This document shows positions 35,048 to 44,007 of a stretch of DNA of 64,000 nt, piece by piece (positions within the stretch are counted from its first letter, which is position 1; every line of letters starts with the position of its first letter). The position numbers and the translations under genes were made by a program. Under the pieces are notes generated by a model. That model saw only the letters and a list, made by a program, of their open reading frames with translations, was not told where the DNA came from and did no database searches. The stretch lies in contig CP021371.1 of the NCBI GenBank assembly GCA_002600635.1, positions 437,001 to 501,000 of the forward strand, written 5' to 3'. The stretch comes from Rhizobium sp. ACO-34A. GTDB lineage: Bacteria; Pseudomonadota; Alphaproteobacteria; Rhizobiales; Rhizobiaceae.

Positions 35048-35865
35048 CAGCCACGTGCCCGGCGACGGTTCATGGCGATGATCAGGCCGAGCGTGCCGGC
35101 AATCACCAGGAAGGAGAAGACGGTGGTCACGGTGCCGAGCGCATAGAGCACCGGCGTCGTGACGTTGGTGGTCATGCCGTAGATCTCCAGCGGCAGGGTG
35201 TTGTAGGTACCGGATGTCATCAGCGTGCGGGCGAACTCGTCGTAGGACAGCGTGAAGCCGAACAGGCCGACGCCGATCAGGCTCGGTGCGATCATCGGCA
35301 GGACAACATGGCGGAAGGTCTGCCAGGCGTTGGCGCCGAGGTCGCGGGCGGCCTCCTCGTAGGACGGTGAAAAGCGGTTGAAGATGGCGAACATGATCAG
35401 CACGCCGAACGGCAGCGTCCAGGTGAGGTGCGCGCCGAAGGCCGACGAATACCATGCAGGCTGCAACCCGGCCTGGCTGAAGACCACGCCGATGCCGAGC
35501 GAGATGATGATGGAAGGCACGACGAGGCTTGCGACCGACAGGTAGAACAGGGCGGTGGCGCCAATGAACTTGCGGCGGAAGGCAAGGCCCGCGAGCAGCG
35601 AAACGACGACGGTGACCACCATGACCATCAGGCCGAGCGCCAGCGAGCGGCGGAAGGAGCCGCCGAAATCGCCGACCGCCTGCTGTTCGAACAGGTTGCC
35701 GAACCAGTGCACTGATACCCCGTTCAACGGGAAGGTGAGGCCGCCATTTTCACCCTGGAACGACAGGATGACGATGGCCGAGAGCGGTCCGTAGAGAAAC
35801 ACCACGAAGAGTGCGAAGAAGGCGGCGAGAACGTAGAATTCGCGGGAGCGTTTTTCGGAATTCAT
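35047..35865 (-). CDS. ABC transporter permease (PotC type)
   Basis: This 272-residue protein has about six helices (FYVLAAFFALFVVFLYGPLSAIVILSF and others). The permease coupling loop EEAARDLGANAWQTFRHVVLPMIAPSLIGVGLFGF (about residues 170-205) is the EAA motif that docks on the ATPase. It is the second inner-membrane subunit of the importer encoded at 35047-39401. The N-terminal SFQGENGGLTFPLNGVSVHWFGNLF region resembles PotC/YdcV permeases. Confidence 0.93.
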   Translation of the reverse strand: MNSEKRSREFYVLAAFFALFVVFLYGPLSAIVILSFQGENGGLTFPLNGVSVHWFGNLFEQQAVGDFGGSFRRSLALGLMVMVVTVVVSLLAGLAFRRKFIGATALFYLSVASLVVPSIIISLGIGVVFSQAGLQPAWYSSAFGAHLTWTLPFGVLIMFAIFNRFSPSYEEAARDLGANAWQTFRHVVLPMIAPSLIGVGLFGFTLSYDEFARTLMTSGTYNTLPLEIYGMTTNVTTPVLYALGTVTTVFSFLVIAGTLGLIIAMNRRRARG

Positions 35866-35866
35866 C

Positions 35867-36772
35867 TCAGAGTTCCTTGCGGATATCGACGACGCGCAGG
35901 ATGGCGGCGACCATCAGGAGAACCAGCACCAGCAGGATCACCGCATTGGCGGCGGCGGCCGGATATTGCAGCAGCGACATCTGGTTCTTCATCATCAGCG
36001 CCACCGAGGCGCTCTGGCCGCCGGACATGACCTGTACGGTCGAGAAATCGGCCATGACCAGCGTCACCACGAAGATCGTGCCGATCGCCATGCCGGGCTT
36101 GGACAAGGGAATGATGACATTGGTGAGGATCTGCCGGCCCGAAGCGCCGGCGTCGCGCGCGGCCTCCACCAGCGCGCGGTCGATGCGCATCATGGTGTTG
36201 AAGATCGGCGTGACCATGAACAGCGTGTAGAGATGCACCATGGCGAGCACCACGGCGAAATCGGAATAGAGCAGCCATTCGATCGGCTTGGAGATGATGC
36301 CGGTGCCGATCAGGCCGCTGTTGACGAGACCGTTGCGGCCGAGCACTGGGATCCACGAGATCATGCGGATGATGTTGGACGTCAGGAACGGCACGGTGCA
36401 GACGAGGAACAGCACCATCTGCATGGTGGTGGTGCGGATATGGAAGGCGAGGAAATAGGCGACCCAGAAACCGATGAAAACCGTGATCGCCCAGACGATG
36501 AGCGCGAATTTCAGCGTGTTCAGGTAGGTCTTCCATGTCACCCACGAGCCGAGCGTTTCGGCATAGTTGAAGGTGACGAAATCGGGATACATCTGGGCGA
36601 AGTCGTAATCCCAGAAGCTGACGATGCCGATCATCAGGATCGGCAGAAGCAGGAAACAACCGAGGATCAGCGCCAGCGGCGCCGCCTGCAGATAAGCGGG
36701 GAGCCAGGCAGGCAGGCGGATCTCGCGTTTCGGCTTTTCCTCGCCGACGCCGATAAATCGCACTGTGTTCAT
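35867..36772 (-). CDS. ABC transporter permease (PotB type)
   Basis: From the ATG at 36772 (MNTVRFIGVGEEKPKREIRLPAWLPAYLQAAPLALILGCFLLLP) this is a 301-residue protein with about six helices. The coupling loop LVEAARDAGASGRQILTNVIIPLSKPGMAIGTIFVVTL lies near residues 195-230. It is one base from the second permease gene. Residues before 36772 come from repeat DNA and are not used. It forms the pore of the importer with the PotC-type partner. Confidence 0.93.
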   Translation of the reverse strand: MNTVRFIGVGEEKPKREIRLPAWLPAYLQAAPLALILGCFLLLPILMIGIVSFWDYDFAQMYPDFVTFNYAETLGSWVTWKTYLNTLKFALIVWAITVFIGFWVAYFLAFHIRTTTMQMVLFLVCTVPFLTSNIIRMISWIPVLGRNGLVNSGLIGTGIISKPIEWLLYSDFAVVLAMVHLYTLFMVTPIFNTMMRIDRALVEAARDAGASGRQILTNVIIPLSKPGMAIGTIFVVTLVMADFSTVQVMSGGQSASVALMMKNQMSLLQYPAAAANAVILLVLVLLMVAAILRVVDIRKEL

Positions 36773-36830
36773 CGTCTGTCTCTCCGTGTTGGCTTGATTG
36801 TCTGCATGTCCCAACGAAGGTCTCGATTTG

Positions 36831-36949
36831 AACCCCCTCTGGCCTGCCGGCCATCTCCCCCACAAGGGGGGAGACACCGTGTTGTGACCTTGCGTCCACC
36901 ACCCCGGTGACGGGATGCTCTGGAAGCCCCTCCCCCTTGTGGGGAGGGG
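36831..36949. repeat. Two GC hairpins between the binding-protein and permease genes
   Basis: 36831-36887 carries an arm of the palindromic family seen at 33 kb and 59 kb (CCCCCTCTGGCCTGCCGGCC, then CTCCCCCACAAGGGGGGAG). 36927-36949 is a perfect 9-bp hairpin, CCCCTCCCC-CTTGT-GGGGAGGGG. They fill most of the 196-base gap after the solute-binding protein gene in the operon. Such stems can protect the upstream mRNA end and let the binding protein be made in excess over the permeases; here that is inferred. Confidence 0.75.
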
Positions 36950-36968
36950 TTGGGGAGGGGATTACTTC

Positions 36969-38261
36969 TTAGGCCGCGATGAACTCGTTCCAGCGGCGGA
37001 CCATGTAGCGGTCTTCGTCCATGACCGAGTTCCAGCAAGCCACCTTGCCCATGCGTTCCTCGAAGGAGCCACCGTCGCGGATGGCGCCGGCCTTTTCCAT
37101 GACCTTGCCTTCCGGCGAGAGAATGTCGCCTGCGGCGGCCTTGCCCTCGATCCAGTAGCCCCATTCGTCGGCGGTCATGAAGCCCTTGGCCGTTTCCATG
37201 CAGGCCGAATAGTAGCCCTGACGGTTGAGGTAACCGCCAACCCAGCCGGACGTGTACCAGTTGATGTATTCATAGGCTGCGTCGAGCTGTGCGCCGCTGA
37301 GGTGCGAGGCAAGACCCAGACCGCCGCCCCACGAGCGGTAGCCTTCCTTGAGCGGCTGGTACTTGCAGGCGATGCCCTTGGAACGGACGGCGGCGACGGC
37401 CGGCGACCACATGGACTGGATCACGACTTCGCCCGAGGCCATCAGGTTGACCGACTCGTCGAAGGACTTCCAGAAGGCGCGGAACTGGCCGTCCTGCTTG
37501 GCCTTGATGAGGAAGTCGATCGTCTTGTCGATCTCTTCCTTGGTCATGTTGCCCTTGTCGGCATACTTGATGTTGCCCATCGCTTCCATGATCATGGCGG
37601 CGTCCATGATGCCGATGGAGGGGATGTTGAGGATCGAGGTCTTGCCCTTGAAGGCCGGGTCCATGATGTCGGCCCAGGTGGTGATCTCGCGGCCGACGAG
37701 GTCGGGGCGGATGCCCAGCGTATCGGCGTTGTAGATCGTCGGCATCATGGTGAAGTATTCGGTTTCGGCCTTGGCGAAGGTCTTGTCGCCGGGCTTTTCG
37801 ACATAGCCGACCGTATGCGGCGCCGTACCCTGGGCGATGACGCTGTCGGGCAGCAGCTTGCCGTTCTTGAACAGCGGCACGACCTTGTCGTAATACTTCA
37901 GCTTCTTGGTTTCCATCGGCTGGATCACGCCGGTCGGATAGACCTTCTTCAGGATCCAGTATTCGATATCGGCGATGTCGTAGGAGTTCGGCTGGGTCAC
38001 GGCGCGCTGGGCGGCGGCGTCCGAATCCGTTGCCGTCATTTCGAGCGTGATGCCGAGGTCCTTCTTGCACTGTTCGGCGATGGCGTTGATGTTCGAGACG
38101 CCGGTGCCGAACTGGCGCAGCGTGATGTTCGACTGTGCCCAGATGGTCGGGAAGCCGGTGATGACGCCGGAGCCGGCGGCGAGGCCGGCGGCGGCCGCGC
38201 CGGTCTTCAAGAGATTGCGGCGGGTCATTCCGCCGGTTTCGGTCTTGGTCTTCTCAGTCAT
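36969..38261 (-). CDS. ABC transporter solute-binding protein (spermidine/putrescine type), Tat signal
   Basis: This 430-residue protein begins with a twin-arginine signal (MTRRNLLKTGAAAAGLAAGSGVITGFPTIWAQ, about residues 12-43). A periplasmic type 2 binding fold follows, with NITLRQFGTGVSNINAIAEQCKKDLGITLEM and a PotD/PotF-like layout. It binds the substrate in the periplasm and delivers it to the two permeases. The substrate is unknown; the linked racemase hints at a hydantoin or amino-acid-like amide rather than a simple polyamine. Confidence 0.92.
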   Translation of the reverse strand: MTEKTKTETGGMTRRNLLKTGAAAAGLAAGSGVITGFPTIWAQSNITLRQFGTGVSNINAIAEQCKKDLGITLEMTATDSDAAAQRAVTQPNSYDIADIEYWILKKVYPTGVIQPMETKKLKYYDKVVPLFKNGKLLPDSVIAQGTAPHTVGYVEKPGDKTFAKAETEYFTMMPTIYNADTLGIRPDLVGREITTWADIMDPAFKGKTSILNIPSIGIMDAAMIMEAMGNIKYADKGNMTKEEIDKTIDFLIKAKQDGQFRAFWKSFDESVNLMASGEVVIQSMWSPAVAAVRSKGIACKYQPLKEGYRSWGGGLGLASHLSGAQLDAAYEYINWYTSGWVGGYLNRQGYYSACMETAKGFMTADEWGYWIEGKAAAGDILSPEGKVMEKAGAIRDGGSFEERMGKVACWNSVMDEDRYMVRRWNEFIAA

Positions 38262-38312
38262 GGCCCAGTTCTCCTCTGAGGTTTTGGTTGGTTATCTGTA
38301 GTTTATGCGCGC

Positions 38313-39401
38313 TCAGTGCTGCAGGCGGCCGAGCACGATGGCATCTTCCGCCGGCCAGGAAAGCGGCACCGCATCGCCCACCTTGACGGGGCTGGCGAAG
38401 AAATCCGCATCGCTGACGATGGCCGTGAAGTCCTCGATGCCGGCACCGGAAAGCGAAAGCTTCACGGACGAGCCGCGATATTCGATATTCGAGACGATGC
38501 CGGTGAAGCCGAGGCCTTCGGCGAATTCCTGCCCGATGCGCACCCGGTCGGTGCGCACGGCGATGTCGGCGGGGGTGCCGGTTTCATGGGACGGTCCCCT
38601 TGCGGCGAAGCGTCCGCCACCGATGACTTCGACCACCGGGCCATCCTCGCCCGATGCGGCGATCTTGCCCGAAATCACGTTGTGGTCGCCCATAAAACGG
38701 GCAACGAAGGCCGTTGCGGGGCGTTCGAACACGGTGCGCGGATGGGCGGCCTGTTCGATGCGGCCCTCGTTCATCACCACGATCAGGTCGGCAAGCGCCA
38801 TGGCTTCCTCCTGGCTGTGGGTGACGTGGATGAAGCTGATGCCGAGCGTGGTCTGCAGTTTCTTCAGCTCCGCGCGCATGCGGATCTTGAGGAAGGGGTC
38901 GAGCGCCGAAAGCGGCTCGTCGAGAAGCAGGGCTTCCGGCTTGGTGATGAGCGCGCGGGCAAGCGCCACGCGCTGCTGCTGGCCGCCCGAAAGCTGGGCC
39001 GGGCGGCGGGTGGCGTAAGGCTCGAGCTGCATCAGCTTCAGCATTTCCAGGGCCTCGCGCTGGCGGGCCTCCTTCTCGACACCTTTCATCTTCAGGCTGA
39101 AGGCGACGTTGTCGACGAGGTCGAGATGCGGGAACAGCGCATAGGACTGGAACATCATCGCCGTGCCGCGCTTGGCCGGCGGAAGATCGGTGACATTGGC
39201 GTTGCCGAGCAGGATGTCTCCGCTCGAAACGCTCTCATGACCGGCGATCATTCTGAGCGTGGACGTCTTTCCGCAGCCCGAAGGACCGAGCAGGCAGCAA
39301 TAGGTACCAGCCGGAATCTTCAGGCTGATCGCATGCACTGCGGTGGTCGTTCCGTATACCTTGGAGACTGCGGCGATATCGATCTCTGCGGCTTTCGTCA
39401 T
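38313..39401 (-). CDS. ABC transporter ATP-binding protein (PotA type)
   Basis: This 362-residue protein has Walker A LLGPSGCGKTSTLRMIAGHE near residue 35-45, the signature LSGGQQQRVALARAL near 135, Walker B ALLLDEPLSALDP near 158 and the H-loop HVTHSQEEAMALAD near 195. A C-terminal TOBE-type domain follows (about 270-355). It powers the importer from the cytoplasmic face. It is the first gene of the operon 39401-33438 and is divergent from a GntR regulator. Confidence 0.96.
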   Translation of the reverse strand: MTKAAEIDIAAVSKVYGTTTAVHAISLKIPAGTYCCLLGPSGCGKTSTLRMIAGHESVSSGDILLGNANVTDLPPAKRGTAMMFQSYALFPHLDLVDNVAFSLKMKGVEKEARQREALEMLKLMQLEPYATRRPAQLSGGQQQRVALARALITKPEALLLDEPLSALDPFLKIRMRAELKKLQTTLGISFIHVTHSQEEAMALADLIVVMNEGRIEQAAHPRTVFERPATAFVARFMGDHNVISGKIAASGEDGPVVEVIGGGRFAARGPSHETGTPADIAVRTDRVRIGQEFAEGLGFTGIVSNIEYRGSSVKLSLSGAGIEDFTAIVSDADFFASPVKVGDAVPLSWPAEDAIVLGRLQH

Positions 39402-39528
39402 GATTTACCCCTCTGCATGGGAATTACAGATGCATGAGCCGTGCCAGTTTGCAGTTTGCCGCCTAAGTGTCTGGAATCGCGTGCGTGTCCTTGGGTTGTG
39501 CCGGAAGGTTGTGCGCCTTCGATCAGTG

Positions 39529-39592
39529 TATGCATAAAAAAGATGCCATTGTGTTCGATCTATAGATGAAATTGCCGACAATCATTTTGTCG
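39529..39592. promoter_or_regulatory. Candidate GntR operators in the divergent promoter region
   Basis: Three symmetric sequences lie in the A/T-rich gap between the ABC operon and the GntR gene: TATGCATA at 39529-39536, ATCTATAGAT at 39558-39567, and CGACAA-TCATT-TTGTCG at 39576-39592. The last has the 5-base spacer and T-G-T...A-C-A core like FCD-type GntR sites. Which one is used is unknown. Confidence 0.5.
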
Positions 39593-39645
39593 ATCAGCGT
39601 CAGCTTTCTGTTCCCATTGCATCGCATTGCAGATAAAAAGGCCGC

Positions 39646-40374
39646 ATGCGCAAAGAAGACATGTCGCCCGCTCCCGGAACCCAGAGCCTGATCGATCCCA
39701 ATCAGGAGGATCGCGCACGCGCTATCCGCGATCAGCTGCGCGATGCCATCGTCGACCGGCGTCTGGCGCCCGGCACGAAGCTTTCAGAAGCCGAAGTCGG
39801 CACGCTGTTCGATGTCAGCCGCACCGTGGTTCGCTATGCGCTGCAGATGCTGGCCTTCGAGGGACTGGTGCGCACCGAACGCAATCGCGGTGCCTTCGTC
39901 TCCAATCCCTCGCCGGAAGAGGCCATGCAGGTCTTCGCCTCGCGTCGGCTGATCGAACCCGGCATCGTCGCGGCCGCCGCCGAGCGGATCACCGCTGCCG
40001 ATATCGCCGGTTTTCGGGAACAGTTGAGGGAAGAGGAACGCTTTCGCAGCGAACGGGGCGCGAGCGCGCGGCGCGCCGAGATCAAGGCGTCAGGCGATTT
40101 CCACCTGATGCTCGCCAGGGTCGCCGGCAACGCCATTCTCGAAAAGTTCATGGACGAACTCGTCGCCCGCTCATCGCTGGTGATCGCGCTTTACGGCCGA
40201 ACCGGCGTTTCGAGCTGCGGCCATGACGAGCATGGCGAAATCCTCGATGCGCTGGAAAACAAGGACGTGGCCCGCGCCACCGAATGCATGCTCCACCACA
40301 TCGCCCATATCGAGGCCGACCTCGATCTTCGTATCGGCGAGGCGCTGACGCTGAAGGACGCGCTCAATCTGTAA
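39646..40374 (+). CDS. GntR family regulator (FadR/FCD subfamily)
   Basis: This 242-residue protein has the winged HTH DQLRDAIVDRRLAPGTKLSEAEVGTLFDVSRTVVRYALQMLAFEGLVRTERNRGAFVSNPS (about residues 28-88). An FCD all-helical ligand domain follows (about 95-235: FASRRLIEPGIVAAAAERIT, DFHLMLARVAGNAILEKFMDEL, HDEHGEILDALENKDVARATECMLHHIAHIE), with the Asp/His metal ligands typical of the family. It is divergent from the ABC operon and is its probable regulator, responding to the transported compound or a breakdown product. Confidence 0.93.
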   Translation: MRKEDMSPAPGTQSLIDPNQEDRARAIRDQLRDAIVDRRLAPGTKLSEAEVGTLFDVSRTVVRYALQMLAFEGLVRTERNRGAFVSNPSPEEAMQVFASRRLIEPGIVAAAAERITAADIAGFREQLREEERFRSERGASARRAEIKASGDFHLMLARVAGNAILEKFMDELVARSSLVIALYGRTGVSSCGHDEHGEILDALENKDVARATECMLHHIAHIEADLDLRIGEALTLKDALNL

Positions 40375-40492
40375 GGTGAATAAGGGGCCTGTGTTTGCCG
40401 GCCTGCAATGAAGAGACTCAGCGGATATATGGCGGCGTCAGGCCAGCGCCGAGGTTCGAAAACCTTTCCGCCGTCATGCGCGGGCTTGTCCC

Positions 40493-40600
40493 TAAAGCGC
40501 ATCGCAATCTTTCAGATTCGCTCTCTACGCTTTAAGTCCTCGTTTCATCGCATGTCGTTGCCGCAAAACCGCTGCACACTTTTGCGCGACATGCTTTAGC
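40493..40600. repeat. About 108-bp palindromic intergenic repeat, copy 2
   Basis: This is the second copy of the element at 19981-20086. Its ends CTAAAGC (40492-40498) and GCTTTAG pair with each other. The core CATGTCGTTGCCGCAAAACC and GCACACTTTTGCGCGACATG folds back. The outer ends are more complete here than in copy 1, so this copy looks less decayed. It fills the gap between the GntR gene and the terminator of the pheT gene; no gene lies in 40375-40749. Confidence 0.85.
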
Positions 40601-40700
40601 ATATGCTAACATTTGTTTTTATCGAGGTGGGTGGTAGATCCTCGGCACGAGGCCGAGGATGACGTGGAGTATGGCGCAAGGTTTGCCGCCTGAAACGAGA

Positions 40701-40728
40701 AAAGCCCGCAGGGTTCCCGGCGGGCTTT
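40701..40728 (-). terminator. Rho-independent terminator of the pheST operon
   Basis: AAAGCCCGC, a 10-base loop and GCGGGCTTT form a 9-bp stem 22 bases past the pheT stop. On the minus strand it is followed by TTCTC after the TTT of the stem. It ends transcription of pheS-pheT. Confidence 0.85.
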
Positions 40729-40749
40729 GTTGTTTGGATACTGTGAGCC

Positions 40750-43173
40750 TTACGCCCGCAGGCTGCCGCCGGTGGTCTTTTCGACGTTGCCGACGATCTT
40801 CTTGGTGAGGGCGTCGAAATCCTCGTCGGTGAGCGTCTTGTCGACCGGCTGGATCAGAACCTCGATGGCGACGGACTTCCGGCCCTCGCCGACGGAAGCG
40901 CCCTCGAAGATGTCGAAAACGTTGACGCCGGTGATCAGCTTGCGGTCGGCGCTGCCGGCGGCCTTGATGATCGCGCCGGCCTCGACGGTCTTGTCGACCA
41001 CGAAGGCGAAGTCGCGCTTGACCATCTGGAAGGGCGAGAGATCGAGCGCCGGCTTGGTGCGGGTCGCCTTCTTCTTCGGTTCCGGAAGGGCGTCGACGAA
41101 GACTTCGAAGCCGCAAAGCGCGCCGGAGACGTCGAGTGCTTCGAGCGTCTTCGGGTGGAATTCGCCGAAGTAGCCGAGGATCACCTTCGGGCCGGCCTTG
41201 ATCGTGCCGGAACGGCCCGGGTGGTACCATGCCGGAGCGCCGGCCTCGATCTGCACATTGCCCATCGGCAGGCCGCAGGCCTCAAGCACGGCGAGCGCGT
41301 CGGCCTTGGCGTCGAAGACATCGACCGGCTTGCCGCCGCCCTTGGAGGCGTTCGACCACATGCGGCCGGCACCGGAGAGCGAGGCCGTGCCGCGGCGGAT
41401 ACCACCGGCAACGCGGCGCTGGCCTTCCGGTGTATCGGCTTCATAGGTGCCGGACACCTCGAAGATCGCCACATCGCCAAAGCCGCGGTCGGCATTGCGC
41501 TGGGCGGCGACAAGCAGGCCGGGCAGCAGCGAAGGCCGCATGTCCGACATGTCGGCGGCGATCGGGTTGGCGAGCTTGAGGGCGGGGCTGCCGCCGCCGA
41601 AGAGCTTGGCCTGGTCTTCTGAGATAAAGGACCATGTGACGGCTTCCATCATGCCGCGCGCGGCAAGCGTGCGCTTGGCGGTGCGGGTGCGGATCTGCAG
41701 CGTGGTCAGGATGCGGCCGTTGACGGAGCCGGTCGGCGCAAGCGGTTCAGGCTTGATGTTGTCGACGCCATGCACGCGCATGACTTCTTCCACCAGATCG
41801 GCCTTGCCGTCGACATCCGGACGCCAGGACGGCACCGAAACCTTGACCTGCTCGCCTTCGCCGATCACCTCGAAGCCGAGGCCGGTGAGGATCGTGCGGG
41901 CCTCCTGGTTGGAGACGGTGAGGCCGGTGAGACGCTTCACTTCCGAGAAGGGGAAGTCGACGACCTTGCGGACATGGCCCTTGTAGCCTGTGACCTTGGA
42001 GGCCGCCGCCGTGCCGCCGCACATCGAGAGCACCAGTTCGGTGGTGCGTTCGAGGCCGGGCACCATGTATTCCGGGTCGACGCCGCGCTCGAAGCGGTAG
42101 CGGGCATCGGTGATGATGCCTTGCGAGCGGCCGGTCTTGGCGATGTTGATCGGATCCCAGAGCGCCGACTCGATCAGCACGTTGACGGTGTTCTCATCGC
42201 AGCCGGAATGCTCGCCGCCCATGATGCCGCCGATCGATTCCGGACCGTTGTCGTCGGAGATGATGACGTTGGCCGGGTTGAGCTTGTAGGTGCGGGTGTC
42301 GAGCGCGAGGATTTCCTCGCCCTCCTGCGCGCGGCGCACGGTGAGCGTGCCATTGACCTTGTCGGCGTCGAAGACGTGCATCGGACGACCCTGGTCGAAG
42401 GTCATGTAGTTGGTGACGTCGACCAGCGCCGAGATCGGACGCAGGCCGATGGCGAGCAGCCGCTGCTGCATCCACTTCGGGCTCGGGCCGTTCTTCACGC
42501 CGCGCACCAGCCGGTAAGCGAAGCCCGGGCACAGACGCTCGTCGTCCAGCACGATCTTCACGTCATTCGGCGTTTCGCCATCGACCTTGAAGTCGGGCGC
42601 CTTCGGCTGCTTCAGCGTGCCGAGGCCGGAAGCGGCGAGGTCGCGGGCAATCCCGAAGACCGAGGTGCAATCGGGACGGTTCGGCGTCAGGTTGATCTCG
42701 ATGACCGGATCGTCAAGGCCGGCATAGGACGCGAACGAGGTGCCGACCGGGGCGTCCTCGGGCAGGTCGATGATGCCGTCATGATTGTCGGAAATGTTGA
42801 GCTCCTTTTCGGAGCACATCATGCCATGGCTTTCGACGCCGCGGATCTTGCCGACCGAAAGCGTGACGTCGATGCCGGGAACATAGGTTCCCGGACGCGC
42901 TAGCGCGCCGACGAGGCCGGCGCGGGCATTCGGCGCGCCACAGACGATCTGCACCGGCTTGCCGTCACCGGCATCGACGATCAGAACCTTCAGCCGGTCC
43001 GCTTCCTGATGCTTCTCGGCGGAGACCACCCTGGCGATGACGAAGGGCTTGTAGGCCGCCTTGTCATCGACATCCTCGACTTCGAGGCCGATTGCGGTCA
43101 GGCGCTCGCAGATCTCGTCGAGCGTGGCTTCGGTTTCCAGATGGTCCTTCAGCCAGGAGAGTGTGAATTTCAT
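40750..43173 (-). CDS. pheT: Phenylalanine-tRNA ligase beta subunit
   Basis: This 807-residue protein begins [35 protein letters not shown]. It carries the tRNA-binding (EMAP-like) domain (about 40-150), B3/B4 and B5 domains, and the C-terminal anticodon-binding FDX-ACB domain ([30 protein letters not shown]). With PheS it charges tRNA-Phe in the cytoplasm. Its ATG overlaps the stop of a HEPN-type gene by four bases, and no clear ribosome-binding site of its own is visible (gaaagaaaatc), so its translation may depend on the inserted cassette. Confidence 0.98.
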   Translation of the reverse strand: MKFTLSWLKDHLETEATLDEICERLTAIGLEVEDVDDKAAYKPFVIARVVSAEKHQEADRLKVLIVDAGDGKPVQIVCGAPNARAGLVGALARPGTYVPGIDVTLSVGKIRGVESHGMMCSEKELNISDNHDGIIDLPEDAPVGTSFASYAGLDDPVIEINLTPNRPDCTSVFGIARDLAASGLGTLKQPKAPDFKVDGETPNDVKIVLDDERLCPGFAYRLVRGVKNGPSPKWMQQRLLAIGLRPISALVDVTNYMTFDQGRPMHVFDADKVNGTLTVRRAQEGEEILALDTRTYKLNPANVIISDDNGPESIGGIMGGEHSGCDENTVNVLIESALWDPINIAKTGRSQGIITDARYRFERGVDPEYMVPGLERTTELVLSMCGGTAAASKVTGYKGHVRKVVDFPFSEVKRLTGLTVSNQEARTILTGLGFEVIGEGEQVKVSVPSWRPDVDGKADLVEEVMRVHGVDNIKPEPLAPTGSVNGRILTTLQIRTRTAKRTLAARGMMEAVTWSFISEDQAKLFGGGSPALKLANPIAADMSDMRPSLLPGLLVAAQRNADRGFGDVAIFEVSGTYEADTPEGQRRVAGGIRRGTASLSGAGRMWSNASKGGGKPVDVFDAKADALAVLEACGLPMGNVQIEAGAPAWYHPGRSGTIKAGPKVILGYFGEFHPKTLEALDVSGALCGFEVFVDALPEPKKKATRTKPALDLSPFQMVKRDFAFVVDKTVEAGAIIKAAGSADRKLITGVNVFDIFEGASVGEGRKSVAIEVLIQPVDKTLTDEDFDALTKKIVGNVEKTTGGSLRA

Positions 43174-43640
43174 GATTTTCTTTCCTTAAACAGAAGGCTT
43201 GTTGCGAGCAGTCGGCTGTCTGCCTCATTCAACCCGTCGATGAGATCAACTGCCACACGGGCCTGATCCAATAAATCCCTGACTTCATTCTCCGGGAACA
43301 GGGCACTGTCCGGGGGGAGGTAATCCGCACGATGCCGTTCCTGCTGCAATTTTACGATAAGCGAAGCGATATCCTTGAATCGCTCATGTTCCTTCAACGG
43401 TTGTTGCAGGAATGCATTTCGAAGCTGACCATGATCCAGAGCCCGGTACACCCGCAGGACCTCGTCATCACTCCGTGGCTTTGGAAGCAGGGATTTTACA
43501 CACAGAGCGGCCAAGGCATGAAAGGCTGCATAATAAGCCGCGCTAACGGCTCTTCTTCGGTAGGCAGCACTATTGGGCTTCTGCCTGATCAGATCGTCTG
43601 CGGACTGCAGCAGGCGTTGTACCATGGAGGCGCCGGGCAT
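43170..43640 (-). CDS. HEPN-like protein encoded between pheS and pheT
   Basis: This 156-residue, mostly helical protein has [21 protein letters not shown] (about residues 28-48), the helix with the YYAAFH pattern of HEPN-superfamily proteins. [13 protein letters not shown] (about 99-110) provides the charged Arg/His segment often placed at the HEPN RNase site. HEPN proteins include RNase toxins, tRNA-binding and nucleotidyltransferase partners; no activity is shown here. The gene starts 3 bases after the upstream small gene and overlaps pheT by 4 bases (ATGA). It is not part of the standard pheST operon. The family call is from motif only. Confidence 0.7.
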   Translation of the reverse strand: MPGASMVQRLLQSADDLIRQKPNSAAYRRRAVSAAYYAAFHALAALCVKSLLPKPRSDDEVLRVYRALDHGQLRNAFLQQPLKEHERFKDIASLIVKLQQERHRADYLPPDSALFPENEVRDLLDQARVAVDLIDGLNEADSRLLATSLLFKERKS

Positions 43641-43642
43641 GG

Positions 43643-43957
43643 TTAGAACGTGTCCTCGTCTTCATCTCCAGCGGGTGCGACCACCGCAGGACCGGGCGCA
43701 CTCAGGAATACGATCCGCTCATCATTTCCAGCGCGTAGTGCGTCATGAATGCGGCCCAGTATCTTGACCAGTTCCCTTGCGGGCACCGCTTCTTTAACGT
43801 CTGCGCGGACACGGATGATCGGCTCGCCGTCAAAAGTCTCGTCCTCTTTGATCGAGGCCCTGTTGAAGCCATAGTCCTTGAAGGCGTCGCTCAACAAAGG
43901 CGTTACGATCTTGTCGATCTGTTCAGGCGCCAAATACACGGCACGAAGACTTGCCAT
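43643..43957 (-). CDS. Small protein of unknown function, partner of the HEPN-like gene
   Basis: From the ATG at 43957 this is a 104-residue protein (MASLRAVYLAPEQIDKIVTPLLSDAFKDYGFNRASIKEDETFDGEPIIRVRADVKEAVPARELVKILGRIHDALRAGNDERIVFLSAP). It is alpha/beta in pattern, with an acidic tail (AGDEDEDTF). The FDGEPIIRV strand recalls small proteins often encoded next to HEPN-like genes, but I do not recognise a named family, and there is no GSxxxG nucleotidyltransferase motif. It ends two bases before the HEPN gene. A toxin-antitoxin-like pair is an inference. Confidence 0.7.
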   Translation of the reverse strand: MASLRAVYLAPEQIDKIVTPLLSDAFKDYGFNRASIKEDETFDGEPIIRVRADVKEAVPARELVKILGRIHDALRAGNDERIVFLSAPGPAVVAPAGDEDEDTF

Positions 43958-44007
43958 CACACCCACCTTCCCATGTGGAATCCATCAGGAACGATACTGC
44001 ATAACTC

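Noticed and set aside
36915..38279. A 454-codon plus-strand frame opposite the ABC binding protein
   Set aside because: It is the antisense of a Tat-exported binding protein with a full family layout.
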